From the NCBI RefSeq assembly GCF_017652985.1, contig NZ_JAGGDJ010000009.1:1-64000 (forward strand): DNA of 64,000 nucleotides. Direction: 5' to 3'. The translations under genes were made by a program, and so were the position numbers. Positions within the stretch are counted from its first letter, which is position 1; each line of letters begins with the position of its first letter. This stretch comes from Paenibacillus artemisiicola (lineage in GTDB: Bacteria > Bacillota > Bacilli > Paenibacillales > Paenibacillaceae). The notes beneath the pieces were generated by a model, which was not told the DNA's origin, ran no database searches, and saw only the letters and a list, made by a program, of their open reading frames with translations. Below are positions 33,413-40,851 of this stretch, one piece after another.

Positions 33413-34603
33413 TCAGAAGAAATCCAGCAGGAACGTCGTGCGCCGCGGGAGCGCCGCTTCCAGCCGCGCGACCAGCTCCGGCGACCCCTGGAGCCGGCCG
33501 ATGCCGGCCATGAAGCCCGGGGTCTGGTAGCCGAGGAAGAGGGCCGCCAGCGTCTGGATCGAGCAGCTCAGCAGGCCTTCTTCGTCCGGCGCTTCCAGCC
33601 CGGACAGCCGCGCGGCCTGCGCGCTCGTCCCGCCGCCGCCGAACTGCAGGCGGAAGATGCCCTGGTTCCACTCCGCATGCGGATCCGTGATCCGCAGATG
33701 CAGCGGTTCGGCGTCCGGCCGCGGCGCGTAGGCATACTGGGCCAAGAACGATTCCGCGTCCACGATGCGCGCCATGAAGTACGCGAGCTTCTCTTGCTTG
33801 ATCGTCGGATCGTGCAGCAGGAACGGCAGCTGGTCGTCGCTCGGCGCCTTGACGACGATCTTCGCGATCATCGAATCGTGGTCCGCGATGAATTTCCACA
33901 AGCCCCGTCTCGCTTCCTCGTCCAGGAAGACGAGCTCGTGAATCGTCGCCGTCCGCTCTTTCACTTGATAATGCACATAGCCCCTCGGCTCGCCCTGCGC
34001 GTTCGCATAGACGGCGACCGTGCCCTTCTTGGACTTGAAATGGCGCTTCGTCCACCAGTCCTCGTCCCGCTCCAGCATGCCGTTGTAGCGCTTCGCGTAT
34101 TCGACGTACAGCGGGTTCAGCCGCTCCCAGTCGGACGCGATGCGGCGGACCGTGCCCCCTGCCGGCGCCTCGAACTTCGGCAGCTTGTCGGCGGGAATCT
34201 CGTAGCGCATGTAGTCGACATACGTCTCCCAGCCGTACCTGCGATAGAATTCGAACTTGAACGGCGCGAGAAACGAAAGCGTCTGCCCCTGCTCCCGCAT
34301 CGTCTTCAGCGTCTGCCCGAGCAGCCGCGCGACCATGCCGTTGCGCCGGTATTCCGGCCACGTGGCCACGCCGGCGATGCCGCCCATCGCGAAGCGGCGT
34401 CCGTTCAGCCAGGTGTGGAAATTCAAGAGCTGCAGCTTGGCCGCGAGCCGGCCTTCCTCGAAGAAGCCCCAGTGCTGGTCGGGATCCATCTTGCCGGCCT
34501 GCTCTTCTCTCTCCGCATCGGAGAGCTCGTACTGAAACGCGAACTCGGACAGCGTCACGCTTTCCGGAAGCTCCTCCCGGCGTAATTTGCGAATTTCGCT
34601 CAT
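33413..34603 (-). CDS. Eis-like GNAT acetyltransferase
   Basis: A 396-residue protein with the three-part Eis layout. It has an N-terminal GNAT domain (MGGIAGVATWPEYRRNGMVA, the CoA loop), a second GNAT-like domain (KGTVAVYANAQGEPRGYVHY) and a C-terminal SCP2-like domain. The chain ends in TTFLLDFF, whose free carboxylate acts as catalytic base in Eis enzymes. Eis proteins acetylate aminoglycosides or lysine side chains. The start at 34603 follows GAGGTGATCGC. It lies 78 bases downstream of the TetR gene on the same strand, so it might be cotranscribed with it. Confidence 0.88.
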   Translation of the reverse strand: MSEIRKLRREELPESVTLSEFAFQYELSDAEREEQAGKMDPDQHWGFFEEGRLAAKLQLLNFHTWLNGRRFAMGGIAGVATWPEYRRNGMVARLLGQTLKTMREQGQTLSFLAPFKFEFYRRYGWETYVDYMRYEIPADKLPKFEAPAGGTVRRIASDWERLNPLYVEYAKRYNGMLERDEDWWTKRHFKSKKGTVAVYANAQGEPRGYVHYQVKERTATIHELVFLDEEARRGLWKFIADHDSMIAKIVVKAPSDDQLPFLLHDPTIKQEKLAYFMARIVDAESFLAQYAYAPRPDAEPLHLRITDPHAEWNQGIFRLQFGGGGTSAQAARLSGLEAPDEEGLLSCSIQTLAALFLGYQTPGFMAGIGRLQGSPELVARLEAALPRRTTFLLDFF

Positions 34604-34681
34604 GCGATCACCTCATTAGGGCAGAATACCGACTTACTTCGCCGCCGCCCGCCGAAAGACCTGCACGCCGACCGGAATCGC

Positions 34682-35275
34682 TTACAGGCGATCGAATTGC
34701 CGCGCGTGCTTCCGCAGCAGCGTGAACTGGCCGGCGAGAAACTGCGGCGTATACGGGATGTCCTTGCGCAGCCAGGACACGATCGTGCCGATCAGCGCGG
34801 ACGAGCCGTACCAGATCGCGATCTCCTTCTGAATGCCGGCCTTCTCGAGCGACGCGGCCCTGCCCCCGCTTTCGATCTTGTCCGCCACCAGCTGGCCGAG
34901 CAGCTTCAGCAGCCGGTCCGTGAAGACCGGCGTCCGCTTCGAGGCGAGCACGAGCTTGTAAAACTTCGCCTGCCCGGCGATATGCTCCAGCAGCCGAACC
35001 AGCATCGGCCAGTCCGCTTCCGCGGATGCCGGGACGGCGGGCGGCGTGCGCAGGATAGCCTCGAATTCCTCGATCATCTCGTCGGCCATCCGCTCCATCA
35101 TGTCCGGGATGTCCCGGTAGTGCAGGTAGAACGTCACGCGGTTGATCGTCGCCCGTTCCGCGATCCGGTTGACCGATATTTTCTCGACGTCCATCTCCTC
35201 GAGCAGCTCGATGAACGCGTCCCGAATGAGCTGGCGCGTCCGGAGAACGCGGGGATCCGTCGCCTTCTTTTCCAT
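34682..35275 (-). CDS. TetR/AcrR-family repressor
   Basis: A 197-residue regulator. The N-terminal HTH reads RQLIRDAFIELLEEMDVEKI and NRIAERATINRVTFYLHYRD. The C-terminal helical domain (YGSSALIGTIVSWLRKDIP) resembles the dimerisation domain of YxaF/TetR_C-type members. The start at 35275 follows AGAGGCGG. It is divergent from the DHA2 efflux gene, and the gap holds two overlapping inverted repeats next to the efflux promoter. It therefore probably represses that gene and perhaps itself. Confidence 0.9.
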   Translation of the reverse strand: MEKKATDPRVLRTRQLIRDAFIELLEEMDVEKISVNRIAERATINRVTFYLHYRDIPDMMERMADEMIEEFEAILRTPPAVPASAEADWPMLVRLLEHIAGQAKFYKLVLASKRTPVFTDRLLKLLGQLVADKIESGGRAASLEKAGIQKEIAIWYGSSALIGTIVSWLRKDIPYTPQFLAGQFTLLRKHARQFDRL

Positions 35276-35401
35276 CCGTTTCCGCCTCTTTCCTTGTCCG
35301 GCGCGAACGACAATTTGCCCGCTTCCGTCGTATATTCCGCCAGTGCGCGACGATTCGGCGCCGAGTGTCGACTAACCGACGGTTTCGCCCGGAATCGTCG
35401 C

Positions 35402-35429
35402 TTGTCATCCGCCCCGTTCCGGCTATAAT
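35402..35429 (+). promoter_or_regulatory. Predicted promoter of the DHA2 efflux gene
   Basis: TTGTCA (35402-35407), 16 bases, TATAAT (35424-35429). A second, weaker candidate TTGACT/TTAAAT lies at 35445-35473, inside the inverted repeats. Confidence 0.65.
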
Positions 35430-35443
35430 CTACGTTATGCATT

Positions 35444-35466
35444 GTTGACTATACAACAGGTTGTAA
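35444..35466. promoter_or_regulatory. Overlapping inverted repeats, TetR operator candidate
   Basis: TGTTG-N6-CAACA and TACAAC-AG-GTTGTA share their middle arm. They lie just downstream of the efflux promoter, in the divergent gap between the TetR gene and the MFS gene. Confidence 0.7.
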
Positions 35467-35508
35467 ATTAAATCTACGGAGAAAGAGAAACGAAAGGATG
35501 GAGTAGCT

Positions 35509-37005
35509 GTGAGCAAGCCGAACGAAACGAACGGCGGGGCAATTAAGAAAGGTCCGATCTTATTCATCATGATTCTGGGCGCTTTCCTCGCGACCTTGAA
35601 CCAAACGGTCATGAGCGTCGCCGTACCGGAATTGATGGGGGATTTCAACATTACGGCGGCGACGGCCCAATGGCTGACGACCGGGTACATGCTCGTGAAC
35701 GGCGTGCTCGTGCCGATTACGGCTTATTTCATGCAGCGGTTCTCGACGCGCCAGCTGTTCCAGGCGTCCATGCTGATCTTCCTGGCCGGCACGATCGTGT
35801 CGGCGATCGCGTCGAGCTTCCCGGCGCTGCTGACGGGACGGATGATCCAAGCGGCGGGCGCCGGCATCATCATGCCGCTCTTGATGAACGTCATTCTGAC
35901 GCTGTTCCCGCCCGAGAAGCGCGGCGCGGCGATGGGGATGGTCGGCTTCGCGATCATATTCGCGCCGGCGATCGGCCCGACGCTGGCCGGGTACGTCCTC
36001 GAAAACTTCGCGTGGGAAACGATGTTTTACGGTATGATCCCGCTGGCCTTGATCGTCATCGTCTGCGGCTACGTTTATTTGCGGAACGTCTCGGAGCCGG
36101 TGCAGGCCAAGATCGACGTGCTCAGCGTGGCGCTGTCCACCGTCGGCTTCGGCGCCATGCTGTACGGCTTCAGCCGGGCCGGCAGCGAAGGCTGGTCGAG
36201 CGCGGAGGTCATCGGCTCGATCGCCGGCGGCGTCCTCGCGATCGGGCTGTTCGCTTGGCGGCAGCTCGCCTCGCGCCGGCCGCTGCTCGATCTCCGGGCC
36301 TTCAAGTACAACATGTTCTCCTTGACGACCGTCATCAATATCGCGGTCACGATGGTCATGTACGCCGATATGATGCTGCTGCCGCTGTATCTGCAGAACG
36401 CCCGCGGCTACTCCGCGCTGGAGTCGGGCCTGCTGCTGCTGCCGGGCGCGCTCGTGATGGGCTTCCTGATGCCGGTGGCCGGCAGGCTGTTCGACCGGTT
36501 CGGGGCGAAATGGCTCGCCGTCATCGGCATGGCCATCACGATCGTCACCACGCTCGGCTTCATCGACTTGACGGATTCGACGGGCTATACGTACCTGGTG
36601 CTCATGTCGACGGGCCGGCGGATCGGCATGGCGCTGCTGCTCATGCCGATCCAAACCGCGGGTCTCAATCAGCTCCCGTCCCGGCTTAACGCCCACGGCA
36701 CCGCGATTTCCAATACGATCCGGCAGGTGGCCGGCGCCGTCGGCACGTCGCTGCTCGTCACGATCATGACGGACCGGACCAAGGCGCATCTGACCGACAT
36801 GGCGGCCGCCGGGACGCAGGATTCCCAGGAGCACCTGATCGTGGAAGCGTCCATCCAGGGGATCAACGACGCGTACGTCGTCATCATCGGCATCGGCGTC
36901 CTCGCGCTGCTGCTCTCGTTCTTCATCCGCCGCACGGCGCAGGCGGTCGAGACGGAGCCCGTGAAGTCGCAGCCGCTGGCCCGGGAAATCGCGCCGGAAG
37001 CGTAA
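35509..37005 (+). CDS. DHA2-family (EmrB/QacA/LmrB-like) multidrug MFS transporter
   Basis: A 498-residue drug:proton antiporter with about 14 membrane segments. The first segment carries the family motif LNQTVMSVAVPELMGDF. Motif A-like and motif C-like stretches (GRMIQAAGAGIIMPLLMNVI, FAIIFAPAIGPTLAGYVLEN) fit DHA2. The start is a GTG at 35509 after GGATGGAG. It is divergent from a TetR gene with an operator in the gap, the classic layout of an inducible efflux system. The terminator is at 37058-37090. One odd spot is VLMSTGRRIGMALLLMP, where most relatives have a shorter polar turn. Confidence 0.92.
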   Translation: MSKPNETNGGAIKKGPILFIMILGAFLATLNQTVMSVAVPELMGDFNITAATAQWLTTGYMLVNGVLVPITAYFMQRFSTRQLFQASMLIFLAGTIVSAIASSFPALLTGRMIQAAGAGIIMPLLMNVILTLFPPEKRGAAMGMVGFAIIFAPAIGPTLAGYVLENFAWETMFYGMIPLALIVIVCGYVYLRNVSEPVQAKIDVLSVALSTVGFGAMLYGFSRAGSEGWSSAEVIGSIAGGVLAIGLFAWRQLASRRPLLDLRAFKYNMFSLTTVINIAVTMVMYADMMLLPLYLQNARGYSALESGLLLLPGALVMGFLMPVAGRLFDRFGAKWLAVIGMAITIVTTLGFIDLTDSTGYTYLVLMSTGRRIGMALLLMPIQTAGLNQLPSRLNAHGTAISNTIRQVAGAVGTSLLVTIMTDRTKAHLTDMAAAGTQDSQEHLIVEASIQGINDAYVVIIGIGVLALLLSFFIRRTAQAVETEPVKSQPLAREIAPEA

Positions 37006-37057
37006 ACCGCCCGCTAGCCCCGGTCAACCGCCGATCTCCGATTGAACGCGCAGCGCA

Positions 37058-37090
37058 GACAGGCAGCCGGACACTTGCCGGCTGCCTGTC
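37058..37090 (+). terminator. Rho-independent terminator of the efflux gene
   Basis: GACAGGCAGCCGG pairs with CCGGCTGCCTGTC (13 bases) around seven bases, followed by GTCTTTTCC. It may also serve the convergent hydrolase gene. Confidence 0.85.
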
Positions 37091-37129
37091 GTCTTTTCCC
37101 CGATTATCCCACTACGCGGTTTCCTCGCG

Positions 37130-37912
37130 TTAACCGACGAACTCCCGCATCAGCTGGTTGAACTTGTCGCGCTCGTCGTAAAACGATCCGTGGCCGCTGA
37201 ACATGAACGGCACGAGCTGCGAATGGGGAATTTTCCGGTGCATCTCCTCCGCCTGGGCGTACGGAATGACCTGGTCGTGAATGCCGTGCACGATCAGCGT
37301 CGGCACCTGGATGCGCGACAGATCGGCGCTTAAATTCAAATCCCGCAGCATGACGATGACCGCGGCCGTCGACCAGCCGGCAGCCTCCATGCCCATCCGG
37401 TTGAACCAGTCCGAGAACGGCTTGGAGATGTACCGGAAGAAGAAGATGTCCGTCACGCCGAGCATCATGTTCGCCCGGTCGTTCAACGTCTGCTTCAGCA
37501 TCCGGGCCGCCGTCTCCTGCGTAAAGCCCGTCGGGGCCGCCGCGTCGATCAACACGAGCTTCGACGCGCCGCCGCCGTTGTACCGCGCGACGTACTTGAT
37601 CGCGATCGCGCCGCCGGTCGAATGCCCGGCGAGGACGAAGTCCTTCAGCTGCAGCGCGACGACGACGGCGCGGATGTCGTCCGCGAGCCGTTCCAGATTG
37701 TATCCGTCATAGGGCCGGTCCGACTTGCCGAAGCCCCGCCAGTCGATGCCGATGCAGCGGTAGCCCATGCCGGGCAGCACGTCGAACTGGTATTCGAACT
37801 GCTCATGGCTGAGCGGCCAGCCATGTAAAAACACGATCGTCTTGCTTCCTGCCGGGTTGATGTCCTCCACGTAGAGCTTCACGCCCGGCTCCACCGTAAC
37901 GTAGTATCCCAC
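37130..37912 (-). CDS. Alpha/beta hydrolase (non-heme chloroperoxidase/arylesterase-like)
   Basis: A 260-residue hydrolase. The oxyanion motif is VFLHGWPLSHEQF, the nucleophile elbow FVLAGHSTGGAIAI (GHSTG), the acid Asp in PTLIVHGIHDQVIP and the His in MFSGHGSFYDERD. The layout follows the chloroperoxidase/arylesterase group. The start is a GTG at 37912 with GGAGG eight bases before. It lies downstream of the sensor kinase gene (126 bases) and converges on the efflux gene. The substrate is unknown. Confidence 0.87.
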   Translation of the reverse strand: MGYYVTVEPGVKLYVEDINPAGSKTIVFLHGWPLSHEQFEYQFDVLPGMGYRCIGIDWRGFGKSDRPYDGYNLERLADDIRAVVVALQLKDFVLAGHSTGGAIAIKYVARYNGGGASKLVLIDAAAPTGFTQETAARMLKQTLNDRANMMLGVTDIFFFRYISKPFSDWFNRMGMEAAGWSTAAVIVMLRDLNLSADLSRIQVPTLIVHGIHDQVIPYAQAEEMHRKIPHSQLVPFMFSGHGSFYDERDKFNQLMREFVG

Positions 37913-38038
37913 CGCCGATGCCTCCGTGAAAATAAAATCCGTTCCCGATAGGATACGCGCCCAGCGCCCAAACGTGAATGACGAGGCGGCGCTGCGGCCG
38001 GACGAATGGAACGGCGGCGGCGAAACGACGCGTCCGCG

Positions 38039-39292
38039 CTAGATGCTCGGAAGACTCGCGACCACCTCGGTCCCCTTGTTCTTCTCGCTGAAGACGCGCA
38101 GCGTGCCGCCGAACGACCGGATGATTTGGAAGCTCACCATCATTCCGAGCCCCGTCCCGCTCTTCTTGAGCGAATAGTACGGCGAACCGAGCCGCTCGAC
38201 CTCCTCCTTCGACATCCCCACGCCCTCGTCGCTCACGCGGATCTCGATGCGGGACTCGTCGACGGCGATGCAGGACGCCCGCACGGCGCCCCCGTCCGGC
38301 ATCGCTTCGATCGCGTTCTTCATGATGTTGATGAGGAATTGGTTGAGCCGCTGGACGTTGCCGCTGATCATGCAGTCCGGTTCGATCGTCGTCTCGATCG
38401 TGACGTTTTTGCCGAGCGCGTAATTCTCGATCAGGCTCGCGGTCCGCCGCAGCTGCCGGCCGACGTCGACTTCCTCCCGGTTGTCCGAGACCGGCTTGCC
38501 GAGCAGCAGAAACTCGCGGATGATCTCGTTCGCCCTGTCCAATTCCTCGATCGACAGCCGGATGTACTGCGTCTTGGAGGCCGGCGGCAGCTCGGGCGCG
38601 TCCAGCAGCTGGAGGAAGCCGCGGACGACCTGCATCGGATTGCGGATCTCGTGCGCGAAGACGCCCGTCAAGTCGCCGATCAGCCGAAGCCGTTCGGCGT
38701 CCTGCAGTTCCTTGCGCATCGTATGGATCTCGGCCATCGTCTCGATCAACCCGGTCATCGTCCAGACGATGCCGACGACCAGGCCTAGGTGGAAGAGCTG
38801 CACGACGAAGGTTTGCGCCGTAACGCCCTGAATCAAGCTCGCGAAGAAAGACCCCGTGACGCAATAGAAGACCGCCAGCAGAACCGCGATGCGCAGCCGC
38901 TTGCCCTTGGCGGCCTGCTCGAACATCCGCTGCGCGTACAGCACCGCGGAGAAGCCGAAGAGCAGCGACAGCGAGGTGGTCCAGAAGCCCGGTCCGGCGC
39001 CGACGGCGTAGAAGCGGTAGAGCAGCACGAATAAGCCCAAGCAAAGACCCGCCCTGCGTCCGGCATAGAGCGTGCCCATCATGAGCGGAACGATGCGAAG
39101 GTCGAGATGGCTGCCGTTGCCGTAGGTCACGGGAAACGACATGCAGAGGGCGATCGAGCTTCCCCATAATACGGCGAAGAGCAGCGTTTGTTGTTTGATC
39201 GGGCCGATATGGCCGAGTACGTAAGCGAGATAGATGCCGAGAGGGAATCCGACCAGCGAAAGTTGAAGCAAGAAATCTTTTGTGATGTTCAC
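38039..39292 (-). CDS. Membrane sensor histidine kinase (KinB/5TM-5TMR_LYT-like)
   Basis: A 417-residue kinase. The first 190 residues contain six membrane segments (5TM-5TMR type: YLAYVLGHIG, LRIVPLMMGTLYAGRRAGL). The catalytic part has the phospho-acceptor His in VFAHEIRNPMQVVRGFLQLL, NIMKNAIEAMPDGG (N box), VSDEGVGMSKEEV and GTGLGMMVSFQII. This architecture is that of KinB-type sporulation kinases. No response regulator is next to it, which fits an orphan phosphorelay kinase. The start is a GTG at 39292. It is divergent from a small gene with a forespore-type promoter. Confidence 0.88.
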   Translation of the reverse strand: MNITKDFLLQLSLVGFPLGIYLAYVLGHIGPIKQQTLLFAVLWGSSIALCMSFPVTYGNGSHLDLRIVPLMMGTLYAGRRAGLCLGLFVLLYRFYAVGAGPGFWTTSLSLLFGFSAVLYAQRMFEQAAKGKRLRIAVLLAVFYCVTGSFFASLIQGVTAQTFVVQLFHLGLVVGIVWTMTGLIETMAEIHTMRKELQDAERLRLIGDLTGVFAHEIRNPMQVVRGFLQLLDAPELPPASKTQYIRLSIEELDRANEIIREFLLLGKPVSDNREEVDVGRQLRRTASLIENYALGKNVTIETTIEPDCMISGNVQRLNQFLINIMKNAIEAMPDGGAVRASCIAVDESRIEIRVSDEGVGMSKEEVERLGSPYYSLKKSGTGLGMMVSFQIIRSFGGTLRVFSEKNKGTEVVASLPSI

Positions 39293-39415
39293 GCGCGGCC
39301 GCCCTTCACAAAATCCGATGGGATTCGATCCTACTTGAAAGTATTCGCGAACGAACGAAACTCTCCTGCCGTCGGGCGGGGCGGAAAACGATTTGAAAGA
39401 TTTGGAGGCGGCCCG

Positions 39416-39445
39416 GCATAGCTTCCCTATGAACGGGCGATACTA
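39416..39445 (+). promoter_or_regulatory. Predicted forespore (sigma-F/G type) promoter
   Basis: GCATA (39416-39420), 15 bases, GGCGATACTA (39436-39445). This matches the sigma-F consensus GYWTA and GGNNANAMTR at every fixed position. It lies 46 bases before the start of the small coiled-coil gene. Short consensus matches can occur by chance. Confidence 0.6.
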
Positions 39446-39490
39446 GATCATAGAATGAATCTTTTCATAGACGGTAGGGGGATGGAAACG

Positions 39491-39886
39491 ATGAATGGGC
39501 GCGGACCGGTCGATATGCAGGAGCTGTTCAGTTTTCTGGGAAGGGCGGGCGAGCAAGAGCCGCTGGTGGAGCTCGGCGTGGCGAGCGAGCGGCTGCGGCG
39601 CGCGTTCGCCGCGCACGAGGAGCGGCGGGAGGCGCTCGAGGCCGAGCTGCAGGAGGCATCCGTGAACGCGCTCGTCGCGATCCGGCGGCAGTACAGCGCG
39701 CGGGTGCAGACGCTGCAGGAGGAGCACGACGCGATCTGGCGCGAGATCAAGGATTCGCTCGGGCTGCCGCGCGACATGAAGCTCGCGATGGATCCCGGCA
39801 CGGGCAAGATCGCCGGCCGGGGCGGACGTCGGCCGAGCGCGCCGGCCGAGGTAATCCCGTTCCCGGGCCTGCTCGGGCGGCCTTGA
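39491..39886 (+). CDS. Small coiled-coil protein, possibly forespore-expressed
   Basis: A 131-residue protein of unknown family. Its centre is a long amphipathic helix (LRRAFAAHEERREALEAELQ and the following AIRRQYSARVQTLQEEHDAI) with heptad spacing. The tail is Gly/Pro/Arg-rich and ends EVIPFPGLLGRP. The start at 39491 or 39482 follows GGTAGGGGG. The promoter in front fits sigma-F/G, and a perfect 14-base terminator follows. A sporulation role is inferred from the promoter alone. Confidence 0.65.
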   Translation: MNGRGPVDMQELFSFLGRAGEQEPLVELGVASERLRRAFAAHEERREALEAELQEASVNALVAIRRQYSARVQTLQEEHDAIWREIKDSLGLPRDMKLAMDPGTGKIAGRGGRRPSAPAEVIPFPGLLGRP

Positions 39887-39897
39887 TCGACGCAGGC

Positions 39898-39931
39898 AAA
39901 GAAGCTGCCGGCGATGCCGGCAGCTTCTTTT
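39898..39931. terminator. Strong bidirectional terminator at the end of cluster B
   Basis: AAGAAGCTGCCGGC pairs perfectly with GCCGGCAGCTTCTT around GAT, with TTTTG on the plus side and TTTGCC on the minus side. It ends the small coiled-coil gene and the 21 kb cluster B coming from the right. Confidence 0.88.
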
Positions 39932-39990
39932 GCGCGCGGGGGTATGGGAGCGGCCGGGCGATCGGTAACCGCCGGCCGCTTCGGCAGCAC

Positions 39991-40821
39991 TCAATCCGGC
40001 CGCGCGGCGGGGAACCCGATCTTCTCCTTACGCAGCAGCCGCCTTGCTTTCTCGGAAAGCCCGTCGTACGTCTCCCGCGGGATGGCGATGCTGCCTTCGC
40101 CTGGCCCGTTGGCCGCCGAGGTGTAGATCAACGCCATATTCGTCCGCGGCCGATCCGAACGGTTCGGCGTGCCGCGATGCCACATCCGGTCGTCACGGAT
40201 CAAGATGGAGCCGGCCGGCATCGTCGCCTTGAACGAAAGCATATGCTCGGCGAGCCGCGACTTATCATGGGCGTTCGGACCGTACCACCGGTCCGGATGC
40301 AGGTGCGTGCCGCCCGGCCATGCCTCCATCGGGCCGTTCTCCTCCGTCACGTCGACGAACGGATAATTGACGACGAGATGGGTGATCGGCAGATTGGCGC
40401 CGCAGCGGTCGCCGAACCTCGCGCCCATGTCGGCATGAACATGCTGGGCTTTCGTCCCGCCCGGCATGGACGTGTTCGAGGCGAAATACGTGAGCAAGCA
40501 GTCCTCGCCCAAGATGCGGTCGACCACGTCGGTGACGAACGGATGGGCAATCAGCGATTCATGGCAAAACGGCTGTTCGAAGGGCAGATGCAGGCCGATA
40601 TGGTTCGTTCCGTCATGGAACCCGTCGCGCAAATTGAAGCCTTTCTCTTCCATGAAGCCTTGAAGCAGCCCCTCCATGCGCGCGTACAACGCCTCCGTCT
40701 GCGCGCGGGGCAGCACCTCCTCGAATAGCACGAAGCCATTCACTTCGATGAGCCTTACCGCCAATTCGAGCGATTCCGGCGACAATCGGCCGGCGGCCAA
40801 TTCTTCCGCGGTTACATTCAT
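39991..40821 (-). CDS. Phytanoyl-CoA dioxygenase (PhyH) family protein, copy 3 (end of cluster B)
   Basis: Fe(II)/2-oxoglutarate oxygenase of 276 residues. The iron ligands are in AQHVHADMGARFG (HxD) and RDDRMWHRGTPNRS (distal His, with a nearby Arg for 2-oxoglutarate). The start at 40821 (MNVTAEELAAG) follows GGTGGGG; a first ATG five codons earlier has no spacing. It is 30 bases after the GH94 gene and before the terminator, so it is the last gene of cluster B. Why a glucan locus should carry an oxygenase is not clear. It may oxidise an attached group of the glucan. Confidence 0.87.
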   Translation of the reverse strand: MNVTAEELAAGRLSPESLELAVRLIEVNGFVLFEEVLPRAQTEALYARMEGLLQGFMEEKGFNLRDGFHDGTNHIGLHLPFEQPFCHESLIAHPFVTDVVDRILGEDCLLTYFASNTSMPGGTKAQHVHADMGARFGDRCGANLPITHLVVNYPFVDVTEENGPMEAWPGGTHLHPDRWYGPNAHDKSRLAEHMLSFKATMPAGSILIRDDRMWHRGTPNRSDRPRTNMALIYTSAANGPGEGSIAIPRETYDGLSEKARRLLRKEKIGFPAARPD

Positions 40822-40851
40822 GCGATTCCCCACCATTCCCGATAGATTACG

